Both the position numbers and the translations under genes were made by a program. From Haliclystus octoradiatus (Eukaryota > Cnidaria > Staurozoa > Stauromedusae > Haliclystidae), in contig OU744448.1 of NCBI GenBank assembly GCA_916610825.1, forward strand, positions 14,445,936 through 14,509,935: a DNA stretch of 64,000 bases. The letters are read 5' to 3'. The notes below the pieces were generated by a model. The model had not been told where the DNA came from, ran no database searches, and worked only from the letters and a program-made list of their open reading frames with translations. Each line of letters starts with the position of its first letter. Within the stretch, counting starts at the first letter, position 1. This document shows, one piece after another, positions 13,101-28,100 of the stretch.

Positions 13101-16100
13101 ACATACAGATCATGTTGTTACAAAAGTTCATATGTACTCAAGTTAACTAAGTTTAGCCTACCTTGAACCTCAATTTCTACAATTCATCATAATTATGGTC
13201 TTCACTCAATGTATGCTTCCAATGATATTCTTGATCAGCCTTTGCCTATAAATTCAAATGTCCCTCTTAGTGATCGTGTGAGTAAGGAAGTGATCATGAA
13301 AAAAATTGTGCTTGCATTTGTGGCAGAACACAGTCTTTCTTTTTCAATGGCGGAGAAAAATGTCGATTTAGCTAGTAAAATGTCTACTGATTCCAAGGCT
13401 AATTCAAAGATCAAAATAGCAAGAACAATTAGTTCGTATAAAATGAGATATGGTCTATCTGTTGTGTTCAATGAAGAGTTGTGTGAAGAATTACAAGCTG
13501 GAGGTTTTCTTTGAATATCGATGAAGCAACAAGCTCAAATCTGCATAAAATTTTGACTGTCCTTGACTATTATTGCCCAGAAAGGAAGGAATGAAATTGT
13601 TGTAGAGCATCTAGATTCTGTAAATGTTCCTACTGTAACCTCAGAATCCATTGTTAATCAGCTATCAAGCATGTTTCAATCCAAAAAATTACCTTGGTCG
13701 AATGTGATGGCTATGTTGATGGACTCATGTGCAGTTGCAAGAGGGTCAAAGAATGGGGTAGAGGTGCAAATCATGGAAAAACTTCTTTTGAACAATACTT
13801 AGAACAGCTATTTAGGGATTTGCATAATGATTTAAAATTTCTAAAGATATCTTTAGTTATATTAGTTATCTTTCAAAACATGTGTCTCTTACTTGGTGTA
13901 ACACACCGCCATCCTGAAATGTACTTTCCAAATGTGGCAGTCAACACCGTTCACCTATTCCATGCTTATATGGTATTTTAGTTTGGATTTTTACGTGCTG
14001 ACGATCAGATTCTGTATAATGTACGTCTAGCTGCTATATATACATCACACAGTGTATCAGAGGATTCACAGAAAGAAATTGTGTCTCTTCACCAAATTAT
14101 TAAAATTAAAAATTAACTGATGAAGGAAAAGATAGAAAAGAAAGAATCTTGTTTTATACCAGAAGGAAGACAAGATTATATTTGAGTTCATACTTCTCAG
14201 CTTTGTGTAATATGACAATTTATGTCAAAATCTTCCAACAAGAAGAATCTGGAGTATTCACACTGCATGCCGAACAAACCAAAGTCTTCAAAGAATTTAT
14301 CATCAACTTTATTAATCCAGAAGTCATTAACAAAAATCCCACTATTAAGAAGCTAAAAAAAAATCGATTTTGAGCTGCCTGTTAATCATCTATCAAATGG
14401 GGCTGTTGGTGCATTTGTTGGCGCAGTTGGTTAAAAAATAAATAAGCAATCAAAAAATAAGATACTATTGTTGCTGATTTTATACCGCTGGTAGATAAAA
14501 CCAAAATGGCTTATTCAAAATGCGCTACATATCTGCTAAAAAAGCTTCCATTGGACATTGATTTTTTAAAGGTAGTTTCTGCAATTGATCCTGTTGCAAT
14601 ATGTTTAAAACCGCTATTGTTTTAAGTGCTCTGTTACGTCTGCCAGATTTGGTGTGCAATGTTTTATCTCAAGAAGAAGAAAACGGCTACAGCGTGGAAA
14701 TAAGGAGAATTATGGTTGATTCTACATTGCCCCAGGTTGTAGATGACAAGGGGAAGCATTGTAGAGCTGACAAATGATAGGGGAAGTGTCAGTTTATCAT
14801 AACATTGTTTAGGTAGAATGAGTTTAGCACTGTTGACTACTTTCCATGATCCAAGGGTGGAAAGTAGCTTCAGTGTCATGACTGATGTTATTGACAAAAA
14901 ATCTGGTTGCATGAACGTTGCAACATACTCTGTAATTCAGAATGTCAAATATCACTTGAATGCTGTAGCATGTCAAACGTCCTCTTCGAAGGCCATTCAA
15001 AGGTTTCATAGAAAAGACAAACTTACTTCTCCTGTCATAAGAAACGTTGTACTGTAACCAAACTCCAGAATTTAAAAAAAATATGAAAATGAAAGAAAAA
15101 GTAGCATTGATGTTCTCAAAGAAAAGAAAGCTTGACATAAATTCCAAGCCATCCACCACTCGTAAAGATGTGCAGCTCATGTCTGCAGAGTTAGAGAAAA
15201 ATGCTGAGAAGCAAAGTTTACAATTTTCTGAAGAGGAGTCATTATCACATAAAAATTCTTCTTCCCTATTCCATACTGAAATGGAGGCTTTAAGAGAACC
15301 TAAAGCAAAAAAGCAAAGATTAATCAAATCTGAAGCTATTTTCAAAAAATAAATTACGGACTTATCCACAAATATTAGTTTTATTTAAGTTAAGTTTGAT
15401 GATAATTAATTTAGAATTCCAGATATTTCAATAAGATTACATGTTATTTTTAAATGAAGAAGCTTTCCATATTATGAAGTTGTTTATCAATAATATTGTT
15501 TAATGATCTGCTTGAAATGTTGTTATGATTCTAAATTACCATGGTGTGTTTATTCTTTTTTCCAAGCTTGTTCATTTAAGGCTGAACTGTGGTCAGGTCT
15601 TATGAATGAGCATGTATCACATAGTTTTAATGCCCCCCATGGTTAATAAGGCTAATTAATGATATTGTTTCACATAAGTAATATGTTAGCATTCTATCCA
15701 AGGAATCAGGACCAAATAATTTTGACCTATGCTACCAATACTGCAGCATAACTTGAAAAATTTATTATACATTCAACATGCGTATCAACCTCCATAGGTT
15801 CTCACCAATCAAGGCTCTACTTGCCATTATCCCAACATACTAGTATAGAATTATTTAATCATGCAAGTCATACAGTAGGTACTACATAGCAAATAATTAT
15901 CTATTTTATAAAGAAAAGTATAGACATCATTTGTAAGTGATTTTGAATAGAATTAATATCTCAAAATGTACTAGAACTAATATTTGATGTATGTAAATAT
16001 GCGAAAAATGCTCTCCCGGACTCCCTAGCTGACATCCTTCCCCGCCCCCTTTCAGCTGAAATGATTTTTCCTGGGATCCTGCCTGGCTAGCAGTGAGCGT

Positions 16101-19100
16101 ACCAAGATAAAAAGAGCGGCTTGGTTTACTGCATTCGAGGCAAAGGTCCAATCGAAAAAAGCAGAGGATCCTAAAACAAATATTTAGACAGAACTACTGA
16201 AAACCGATCTGTTCTTATTTTCATGTGGTGATGACGCAATCGTAAAACTGACAAAATTGGTCAAGCCAAAAAAGTTTCACAAAATACCATATAAAGAAAT
16301 CAAAGATGTTGTTGATGCATTACTAGAACTAAAGAAAAGATTGCTTATAGCCGATCGCATAAATTTCTTGGTAATAAAAAGCAACCCGATGAATCTGCTG
16401 ATGAGCTTCATATGAGAATCAATCATTCAATGGACAAATGCCATTTTGAAAATTTTACAAATGCCGTTTTGAATAATACAATTTGTTGGAATTAATGTTT
16501 TTGTTATGTTAGAATGTTGAATGATTTTAACGTTAAAATTTTGATGTTTTGAATAACCGTTGTTTAAGAATATATATTCACAGGATGTTGTTCACTGTCG
16601 CTGAACGCGAGTCATCCAGAAAATTATCCGAAAAATATAACTTCCCATTAAATGTGCATCAAAGACGTTTTCATTATGTATGGTTTAGTTCTCTTTTTTA
16701 TGGCTGGTTAATTCTGTTATTCTTGATGGTGCATTTTGTATCAACTGTCTCCTTTTTGGAAATCGAAATGATTTTGCATATGATAGAAGTAACTCAGCAG
16801 CTGTTGTGATCTTTCAAAAACTGGCAAAAAGGCTTAAGAAAGTTCGAGGATCATGCTTCTAGGCCTCCTGTTTACATTACTGCCATTGTAAGTGCTGTTA
16901 AATGTAAAAGATACATGGAAAACCAGAGCATTGGGATTATAGAGGAATTAAACTCCACTGCGAAACAAAATATGGAAAAAATACAGTAAAGCCAGACTCA
17001 GGTCAATTATTAATGCCATACTCTAATGTGGTCACCAAATGTTTCTCTCCGGGGTCATTGTGAAGATGAAAAATATTTGCATACCGCTAATCCATCTTAT
17101 AATGTAGGCAATTTCTTGAAAGTGTTAAAGTTTGCTCCAAGACGTGTTTAGAAATTAATCTGTTTTTGACTTTTCGTAAGCCTGCTAATGCAACATATCG
17201 CTCATAAACTGTACAAAATCAGATTTTTCAATTTGTGGCTCTTCCCTGGGGAATAAAATTATTTCCAAAGTTCTTTCAATTTTGGCTGATGAAGCTACTG
17301 ATTGCTCTAACGCTGAGCAAACGTCCATTGTGATTCGATTGTATAGTGATAGCAACATTGGGGAAGAATTCACTGGATTTTATTGCTCTTCAAAAGGAAT
17401 GAAGCTTAGGTTTGCCATCTACTGTATCATCCAAGCTGTGGAGAGCTATGGCCTATCAATCAGCCTGTGCAGACGTCAAGGTTACAATGGTGCTGGTGCC
17501 ATTGCTGATATCCATGCTGGTGCAGCAGCTCACATCCAGAAAATCTATCTGGAAACTATCTGGAAGCTCCATATGTTTATTGTAACTCTCATGTTTTGAA
17601 TTGGTGTGTTGCTGCTTCTTGTAAACTTCAACCGGTTCAGAGTATTTTTAATCAAATTTGGGTTTTTATTTCGTTTTTAATCGTTCTCTGAAACGATATG
17701 CAAGTTGCTTGAAAAACTGTCTTTTTGTTCCCCAAAACAATGCTCCTGCAGACTCTATATGCTCTTCTCATCGCATCAACACAGTAATAGCGTTCATTGA
17801 ACAATTGTTTATCAGAAATAAATGTTCTGTTAAAAATCTTAATTTCATGGATGCTACTTATGGCATGCCATTAAATATAATGACAGACAAAGAAACATGG
17901 AAAAACAAGGATACATTTGAGGCCTTTTGAAAGCGATTTTAGGATGATCTACCAGAGCAAGTGTTTTTTAATCTTGGTGAAAGTGCCCCAAAAAACCTTT
18001 GTAATAAAACATGTCACCATACTTTCTTGCATGATCCTTCCAAGTTTAGGTCTTCAGTGCCAACGACTGCCACTGCAGACATCGTTTCTAGTGTTACTCC
18101 AATTGTTGTTGGTAACATAACTACATCAACGAAGGCTACATTTTTATTTATTTTACCTGTTGATGTTAAATAGGATAAATTTATATGGGTAAAGCGAGCT
18201 GCTGATGGTAGTGAGAGCGCTTTTTGTAAATTGGGCCATCAATCTATAATGCCAAAGTTATCAAACTTACAAAATCACAAGAAAATTGAAAAGCATATGA
18301 AAAATGCCAGAGCAATTGGCTCAACAAGGTCTGTTGGGTCAATATTTATAACTGCAGAGAATGATGTTAAAAGATTTGAAATCCGCATGGCTGTTGCGAT
18401 TGCCTGTCATAGTGCAGTCAGCAGTATAGGCCATATTGGAGAAATAATTAAAGCCAGTGATGGCGGAGGAAAAAGTGTTATTGGTGATATGAAGCTACAT
18501 CGCAGGAAATGCACTAAACTAATTACAAACGTTGTGGCGCAAACATTCAAATATGATTTACGGGATAGTTTAAATGGAAAAAAGTTTTCAATATTATTAG
18601 ACGAATCAACAGACGTATCTTCTTTAAAGAATATGGCTATTGTATTGCGATACTTTGATGATGATCAAATTTGTACTGCGTTTGGTGAATTGTTTCCAGT
18701 TACTAGTACTACAGGCGAAGATTTATACAATGTATCAGTTGCCTGGCTTACCCCAATGAACATTTCTATATCAAACTGCATCAGGTATGGCTCAGACGGT
18801 TCTGCGAGTTGGAGAAGTGAAAGGTTGGAGAAAAAAATTCACTTTGGAGTAGAATACATAAGAAATCACCAGAATGAATACAAGTAAAATGTATTTGTCA
18901 CTCCTTAAGCCTGAAGGAAATCCCTAAATGGTTTTCCAAGAGTCAGATCAGGAGGGAAGCTTTCAAGGAGCTTTTTGACCTTACCAATACTGGTGAAGAT
19001 ACTCAAGGTACTCCTTTCCTATTTCAAAAATTCTGCAGCACACGCTGGCTAGTTCGTGGCAAAATAATACTGAATATTATATTTAATTGGGAAGAATTAA

Positions 19101-22100
19101 AAGAGCGTACTTTGCATGTGCAGAAGTTGGACCAAAGCAGCAAGTGAGATTTAAAGCTCGTCTTCTACATGGAATGCTAAGTGACCCTGTTAATTTTCTG
19201 TACTTTCATTTCGTGTCACCAATTGTCACAGAGTTTGAAAGTGTTAACGCCTTTTTTCAAGCTACTAATGCAGATCCAGAAACAATGGAAAAGGAACTCA
19301 CTCTACGATATGACAGTCTTAACGCAAGGATCAATTCTAATAGAGGACATAAGTTGCCTATTGACAAAATAGATTTTGGGGCAAAATTTCTGCATGAGAC
19401 AAATAAATATCTAATAGATTGACAACACTCAGAAAGTGCAGTGTGTACAATAGCCAATATCAAGGAAAGATGTGCATTGTTCTTGGAAGAGGCTTTGAAG
19501 CAGGTGAATGATAGACTTCCTTGAGTTAGAAACGTTTATAAAGGGTGTGATCGCCGAAGCCTCTAACAGATGTAGAGCCTCTAATTAAATGATTCTAGCT
19601 AGAAGTTAATTTCTATATAAATGATGTGTAATTAAATAGTTGTGTTAATAGTGATTGGTTGTTGTATTTGATGTGATTTGATTGGTTCTTGTAAATGTAA
19701 TTAAGGTGTGTATCTTGTATTTTAAATTCATGTTCTTTGATTGCGGCAAGTAGAGATGGTTCTTCAACATTATTTTATTTTTTAAATTAAATTGATTCAA
19801 ATACAGCCTCGTGATTTTCTACAATAACAGAGAATGCTATTGTCCATTGTTTTGTATCTAACCATCGTCATGACAAGTGTCCTCATGTAATGTAAATGCA
19901 ATTTTTGTAATAAAACAAGTTACCAAACCTTCTTGCACGATCCTTCCAAGTCTAGGTCTTCAGTGCCGACGACTGCTACTGCAGACATCATTTCAAACGT
20001 GGCTCCAATTGTTGTTGGTCACACAACTACACAATCGAAGGCTACATTTTTCCTGTTTTACCTGTTGATGTTGTTGGCCCAAACGGTTTTCTAAAAATCA
20101 CTTACCAAAATTCAACTTTTCAACTGAGCCAGTGAAATCTAGCATATATTTTAACGGATGCCCTTGCCACATCATTCATAACGCCGCTCAAAAATCAGAT
20201 GCAGAATTTACTATTAAGACAAGTTTTGACGCTGAAGAACTTGTTGTCAAATTATACCATTGGTTTGACAAGTCCACAAAAAGAAAAAAAACAGTCTTGT
20301 GGAATTGTGAATTCTGCGACAAAGAATACAGAGGGGCAGTTCACCACATCTCTATCGGATGGCTCAGTTTGGAGTTGCCATTGAGAGAACCCTTGAGCAA
20401 TTTAAAAGCCTTAAATATTTTATTTTTGTCTAATGATTTTCCACAACCATGTTTCAAACGTTTGTATGTACATTTTGAAGAACCGTTAACTGAGATTTAT
20501 CTTTTATTTTTGAAATCTGTTACGCCATTATTCACGCATGCAAACCAATTATTACAAAAAGATGAGCCTATGGTACAAATTCTCAAGCCTCATTTGAGAA
20601 AATTAATAATTCGACTTCTTGACAAGTTCATCAAGCCATCAGTGTTAGCACCATTTAAAAATGAAGGTAGCTTGGCCCAATTAAAATATGAAGATGTAGC
20701 ACAGCACCTGAATGATGAAAAAATTAGTACAGTATTGGATATGTATCGAAGCAAAAGCTTAAATCTTTACTGGAAGAATGCTACATTACCAACGCCGATG
20801 TTTTTTACCAACAAATTTGATAAATTGTTTGCTGAGCACTGAAAAAGCATTTTATATCAAGGCTGTAAAATATTTATTGAAATGGTGTCCCATTGAAGAT
20901 GAGTTTTTGAAGCATGCTACATGGATGGACATTGATCAGAGATTGAATGCTGATGTTGACTCTGTTGGGTATTTTGTAGGCCGATATCCTAACTTAATTG
21001 CAGAGATGTGACGGTTTGATAGTTTTTTTTTCAATATCATTATGAATTAGTGGTTTATTTTGGCACAAAGTCGTTGCTAAGGAGGTTTGATGAAATGAAA
21101 TGTACAACATTCCAGTATTCCAAGTAAAACCTAGCTTGTTCACTCAAAAACAGGTAAGTTATTCAAAATGTAAAACAATTAAATTAAAAATTGAAAACAT
21201 TTTAATCTATACTATAATATAAAATTTCAATAAAATCTAAACGCTTCAAGGTGCCGTAGTCAAAGACTTTCCAACTATATAGGTTGTCTAAACTTTGTGC
21301 TTCGTTTCCTCTGTTGCATGTTTTCAAAGTTCTCTTCCGCCGCTAGTTGTATTTTAAAAAATAAAGTCAGTTATAGTCGTCTGATCAGAAAAAAAATTGA
21401 AGATTTAGAAAGAGCATTAAGTTCTACATTATATTACCAAATTAAACAAAATCCGAAAATTTGTTGAATTGTCGATTCTGACACGACCACAAGAAAGATT
21501 ATGTTTTGTTTGACTTTATGCTGAAAAATGAAAATGCTTTATTTGATAATTTTTCAATAATTTCCAACTTCTTTCCCCATACTGAACAATTGGATTTTGC
21601 CCCGATTGTCGATTCTGACAAGAGCCGTCACATATTAACGCGGATCTATTGCAAGAACAGTTCACCACATATCAGTTGATGTCTGATATTGATGAAGCAT
21701 TATCCTTAAAAACAGACATTGGACTCGAAGAAAATGACCTGTATCAGATTGATATTCTATGGGGGCATCTGAAACATTTGAAAGTTCACAGAACAAACAC
21801 AAATCAATTTGATCTACTCTTCAAAATAGCTGAGGTAGTCTTAACAGTACCACATTTAAATGAAGTGGAGTTGGACAGAACATTAAATTTTGTTAATGAT
21901 CATCAAAACACATATCAGTAATGCACTTCATTTCAAACCATCAGATAAGATGATAAAAAGGCCAAGAAGGCAACTAAGGGGTACAACGAACTCCATAAGA
22001 GAAATCAAAATGATGACACTAATGTACATGTTATTATTATTATAGCTAAAATTTGACTTATACTTTGAATTTGTCTATCTTTGTTCTAATGACTTTTTTG

Positions 22101-25068
22101 TGTTTTTTCCCGGAAAAATACCTGAAAATCCTGATTTCTCACTCCGACATCCTCTTTCAAGTTGAGAGGCCTGAGTGCTGTAACAGTGATCAAACACCAT
22201 TCTAATGACTCTTTTGGAAAACGGGGACCGTTCCCTCCTTACATCGACAACAGGACTTCGGAAAACGCGAGAATGACGGTTGTAGATAATATGTAGTTGG
22301 ATCTGATAGTGTTAAGTTTTGTCCGAAAGAAGAGCTTGGCTTATTATCCTTATAACTCCAAGAAAATCAAGATAAATATGTAAATGATGCATGGATTTAT
22401 TGAAAAAAGAAGAAACATAACATAAAAGAGAAAGTTGGATCAGCAACTAACTCCATTTACAATACAACTTTCAGTTTTACAGAGCTGTCCGTTGTTCAGT
22501 AAATTGCTACATTTAAGGAAGGCCTTTAATAATAATGTGGAGACTTTGCTGAGTGGTCGAGCTTGTGAAGTACTCGATATCATAACCTTCTATGGCAAAA
22601 GGTAAGACGTGTCCCAAAAACAACACGAGCTATATCTTTCCATTTGCATGATAAATTTAAAGAGAAATCAAGAAGATGGAATATAAAGGAGTTATTGATT
22701 AACACCATGGTCAGGGTCCGGTAAAATGTTTTTCCTTCTGGGATTCCAATTTTTCAAACTTTCTTGGGTGATCTCATCATGTAAATGTTTTCATATCTCT
22801 TTTTTTTACTGTCATTGTCAAAAACTACATAATAACTGCATAGTTCGCTTTTCTGTCAAAGAAAAAAAGTAACTGGTTCTTCCTCTGATTAAAAAACTTG
22901 AATACAACTATTTCTTTCCTTCCTTCTAGAATTGTGCTAGCCTTCCGGGACTCTCAATCCCAGAAACCCCTATTGACCCTATTTCATCGAACCCTGACCA
23001 TGGTCTGGCACCATGGATTTCAAACCCAGTATTGGCTCTCAAAAGTTGACAGCAACACAAGGACAACTATTAAGACGAGGCAGGCAAACAAGGCTATTCA
23101 AGACATTCATCAGCTAATCACAAGACCATAAGACATCAGAGCACAGTTTTTCAAAAGTAAAATTTCAAAGCAGCATTAAACCAGTTGACCTTAACCGATG
23201 ACTCAAGAGCTATCATGCTGGTGACAGATTGTTCAGATATGATCGATATTAGAATTTTAAAATGCACATAGCATGAAAAAATGTTAACATATATTTGAGT
23301 AGCTGAAGCTAAATAAAGAATGGTGAAAACATCTGTGTATAAGCTGAGATATTCAATGTTGAATATACCCTATTTTGGATCATTCCCTGTTTTCCAAACT
23401 TGGAACGACAGTTGGAATGACAAGTAGGCTTACCATAGGAAAAAGGTGAAGTGAGAATTATAAAAAATTGTATCCTCTTCTGCATGAAATCAAAAGTTTG
23501 TAACCTGCAAGTCAGCTATGCCACATCTTTAGTAAAATTTACCTGCAAATTGGTTTGGAAACATTAGCAATTGACTTTAGTGGGTGGTCCAGATTTACTG
23601 ATATTCACAGACATCATATTCACTCATTCCAATATTGACAAATGCGCTGCTTTTATCAGTAAGAATTAACATTTACACCAAAGCATTGCCTACAGAATAA
23701 TCTGAACCCCGCAGACTATATGTCCCGAAAAGGGATGTTTCTTGGTTTTAGGGCCTAAAGCACTATCATGTTATTTAATAGGCGCAGGCAATAATTTATT
23801 ACTTGTAAATGTCTTTTGAAAAGTTGGAAACTTTACAAACATTTTGAAAAGGGACTATTCAAAATTGTAGGTCCAGAGCACAAGCTTCTAGTACCTGGGA
23901 AGCAAAACAGCCATGGGCCCGACACATAACACAGTAGCCTACCAGTCAATCTCAAAAAAATGACAGGAGGAGACAAGAAAATACCAAATGGTTTCCTGAA
24001 TCAACGATATGTTTTTTTACGACAGAGGAGAGACTGATTATGCATTTCATTTTCTGTATTTCTGTCCTTTTAATAAGGATCAATATTGCAATATTTTACT
24101 GTATTTTAAGTTGAATCCTTTTCACTCTGAAATATAATTCGTTAGCCTCTTATGACAGCAATACTTTTGTAAAAGTATCAATTGGTAATATGTTTTGCAA
24201 CTACATCACTTAAAAACACAATTTTTGTTGTTATTGTTAGTTAGCTGTATGGTATTTATGTATATATATACAATATAATAATAATAATATGGTATCTAAC
24301 AGCAGTTGAGATAGTGCTCGATGCCATTTGACAGAGGGTAAATAATAATAATAATAATAATGGAGTCAAAGACTACGCATTCATTTTCTGTAACTTGAAG
24401 TTTCTCGCTTTATGCGATCATCAGACAGATACTATCTACTATAGTATCTGTCTGATGATATGTATATATGTATATCATATTAATGTTCACTTACCAGATA
24501 TATGTATTAAGGTACTGGTACTAAGATATTAAGGTATAAAGACACCTGTTTAGTTAACAAATAAATAAACAAACAAACATCATTTATTCATAACCATTTA
24601 GGTTACAATAACTACTTTTCAGAAGACTTATTTCATTTTATCAGTGTGCAACCATTTAGATAAACAAAACATCTATTTCAATAGCTAGTCTTTGTCATAT
24701 TTTGATTAATGGCCTACCTTTCTCCTTTTACTCTTTTATTTTGACTGTAATCTTCATCTTTAAAATCAATAAAATATTTGAAATCAGGGCCATCCAACAT
24801 TTCCTCAATTTTTTTCTGTGATATCTTTCTTGCATAATTGCGCTAGAAATAAAAGAGGACAAAGCTACTAGCTAGATAATAATACATCATATCAAAATAG
24901 TATAAATGATTGATGTGATCCAGCAAGCAATTAACGCTTTGTTTCTACATGGCTGGCTTTAAAATGCTAGCGCTAAAGTATAATTTCATTAGGGTTTCTT
25001 TTAGCATTGATAACATATCCAGCAGTGTATCATCTATAATGATGCTGTAGGCCAATCACAATATTAGC

Positions 25069-25100
<32 letters not shown>

Positions 25101-28100
25101 TGTACTGTACTAATGTACTGTACTGTACTGATAAGTACTGTACTAATACACTACTAATTATATTACATAAATCAATAGCAGCCTATTATAGTCTACATTT
25201 TATTATCGATTTTAGCACTAACATTCCAATTGAATACAATTTCTACTTAGCATATATATATGTAGCAATAATTAAATGTTGCCACAGAAAATGCACTCTT
25301 TTCAATATGGAATCCCACATTTTTTTATTCCCAAACCAATATGATTACAAAATCAAAAAATCTTAACATTACATTTTGGAATGTCAACGGATTAGGATCC
25401 AAGTTTGAGAACCCTGATTTTTTAAATATTTTTCAAAATGAAATAATTTTCCTTTGTGAAACATGGTTGAATAATAACAAAACATATGATATTCCACTTA
25501 AAAACCAATATACTGCTAATTTCAAAAATAGATCTAAAAAATCCAAAAATAATCTTCGAAATTCAGGAGGAATAATAACTTTAATTAAACATGATATCAA
25601 GTGCGGTATCACTGAAATACAATCAGAGTCAGATGACATTGTCTGGCTTAAACTTAATAAAACATTCTTTGCATTTGAAAAGGATTTATATATAGGTTTT
25701 TTGTACATCAGCCCCCACGTTTCATCTGTGGACGCTATTCATAAGTCCCATGTTTTTGATATTCTCCAACGTGAACTTATAAACATCCCATGCGATTGTG
25801 ACGTGGTTCTTGGGGGTGACTTTAACGCGCGAATAGGCAACGCCCAAGATTTTATCGAAAATGACGAAGATATTTTTTTCGATTTACCATCATCATACGA
25901 GCTAGATTTTGATATTGTTTCTAGAAAATCACGAGACGACACTCGGAATGAATATTGCAGACATTTGATTGATATATGTACAAGTAACCAGCTGAGAATT
26001 CTAAATGGTAGACTGAAAGGAGATGAAAATGGAGAAATGACCTTTTGTAACGCTAAAGGATCGAGCGTGGTAGATTTTGTACTGGCATCTGAAAAATTAT
26101 ATCTGAATGACCAGCATATCCTCAAATCACTTTCTGTTGACCAAGAAGGTTTAATCTATTCTGATCATTGTGCACTGCATCTCAGTTTAACTTTTGACAG
26201 TATCATACCAAAGAATACAGTTAATCCTGATATCTTTACTAATACAAGGCCGTCTCGCTATATTTGGTCGCATGATAGAGTATCAGAGTATAGTGCAAAA
26301 TTTGACCAACTAAAAGTTAGACAGACCCTTCAAGAACTTGAATCGAATATTATCGAAAACGAAGACGACCTCAATAACTTCATAACTACTATAACTGATA
26401 CATTAACTTTCTCGTGTGATGGCATTTTCAGGCTAAAATCATTCAGCAATCAGATTTCCAAAAGGCAACCCAAAGCAAATTGGTATACAAAAACATGTTC
26501 AGGAATAAAATCCCAGCTAAACAGCATTATTCGGTTATTAAAAGTCAATCCAAGCAACCCTTACCTACGCGGACGTCTCTTCAAAATGCGTAAAGCTTAC
26601 AAAACCGAGATAAAAAAATCGAAGCAAAATTACAAGGCAACAGTTTTAAATGAAATTAATAATGCTATGTATACCAACAGAAGTAGATTTTGGGAACTTA
26701 TAAATAATAATCTGAAAACACAATCGTCAAACGAAAAAATGCCAAACCCTGAAGATTTACTTCTGCATTTTAAAAAATTACACGAAGATACTCTAACCGT
26801 CGATGACTCAACTAGCGAAGCATCAATGCCATTACGAGTACCATCATCACCAAGCCTTCTCGATTTTCACGACAGTTCAAATTTAAATCTACCCATAACG
26901 GAAGATGAAATTCTGACGTCTTTAAAACTTTTGAAAATTCGAAAATCTCCAGGAGCTGATGGTGTCCTATCAGAGATGATTCATTGTACGATTGATAAAT
27001 TTCTAAAAATATACAAAAAACTTTTCAACAACATTTTACAATGCGGTATTTTTCCTCTGGCTTGGAAAGAATCTATGATCTTACCAATTCACAAATCTGG
27101 TGACTTACTCGACCCTTCTAATTATAGAGGAATAAGCTTAACAAGTATCCTTGGTAAACTTTTCTGTATCGTTCTTAACGAAAGACTAAACAATTTTTTG
27201 GAAACAAACAAATTAATTCACCCAACCCAAGGAGGTTTCCAAAAAAATCGCCGAACAACCGACCATTTATTCTGCTTAAAAACAATCGTTGCAAAATATA
27301 CAAAAAACCATCAAAAGCTATATGCCTGCTTCATTGACCTAAAAAAAGCGTTTGATTCTGTTTTCCAAAAGAGGCTCCTACAAAAACTAGAGCAACTCAA
27401 TATCACTGGCAAGTTTTATGACATGATCAAAAGTTTGTACTCTGACAATTCTGCATTCATTATCCATAACAAAAGGCTAACCAAAGCAATCACACCAAAC
27501 ATTGGAGTAAGGCAAGGCTGCATACTTAGCCCAAATCTCTTTAATATCTTTGTAAATGACCTTGCCAAAACCATCACATGTAATTCCTCTGATCCTATTA
27601 TCTTGCTAGATCAACCATTAAACTGTCTGATGTTTGCAGACGACATTGTTCTTTTTTCTTCCACCCCACAAGGGCTTCAAAACTGTATTAATATAACTTC
27701 CCAATATTGTTCCAAATGGAAACTAAATGTCAACCACGACAAGTCAAAATGTATCGTGTTTTCCAAATTACAACCATCGGGACCTTCGCACAATTTTTAT
27801 ATAGACGGGAAACAACTTACTTACACTGATAGTTATAAATATCTTGGATTCACATTCCATAGATCATGCAAGCAGATTTTTGGTATAAAAGAGTTATGTA
27901 AAAAGGTGAAAAGGCCTGGAACATGAGCAGGCGCTCGTTGAAGGGATCCCCCACGAACTACGTTGCTATCCATCATACGCTATATAATACCGTTGTTAAA
28001 CCAATTCTCCTCTATGCTTCCGACATTTGGGGAGACACTATAACTGGTGAAGAGAACAACATACTGGAAGCACTGCAAAGAAAAATCATGCGCCAAATGC

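Noticed and set aside
22898-23131. 77-codon plus-strand frame
   Set aside because: No domain, no splice context, in a transposon-rich intron; length expected by chance.
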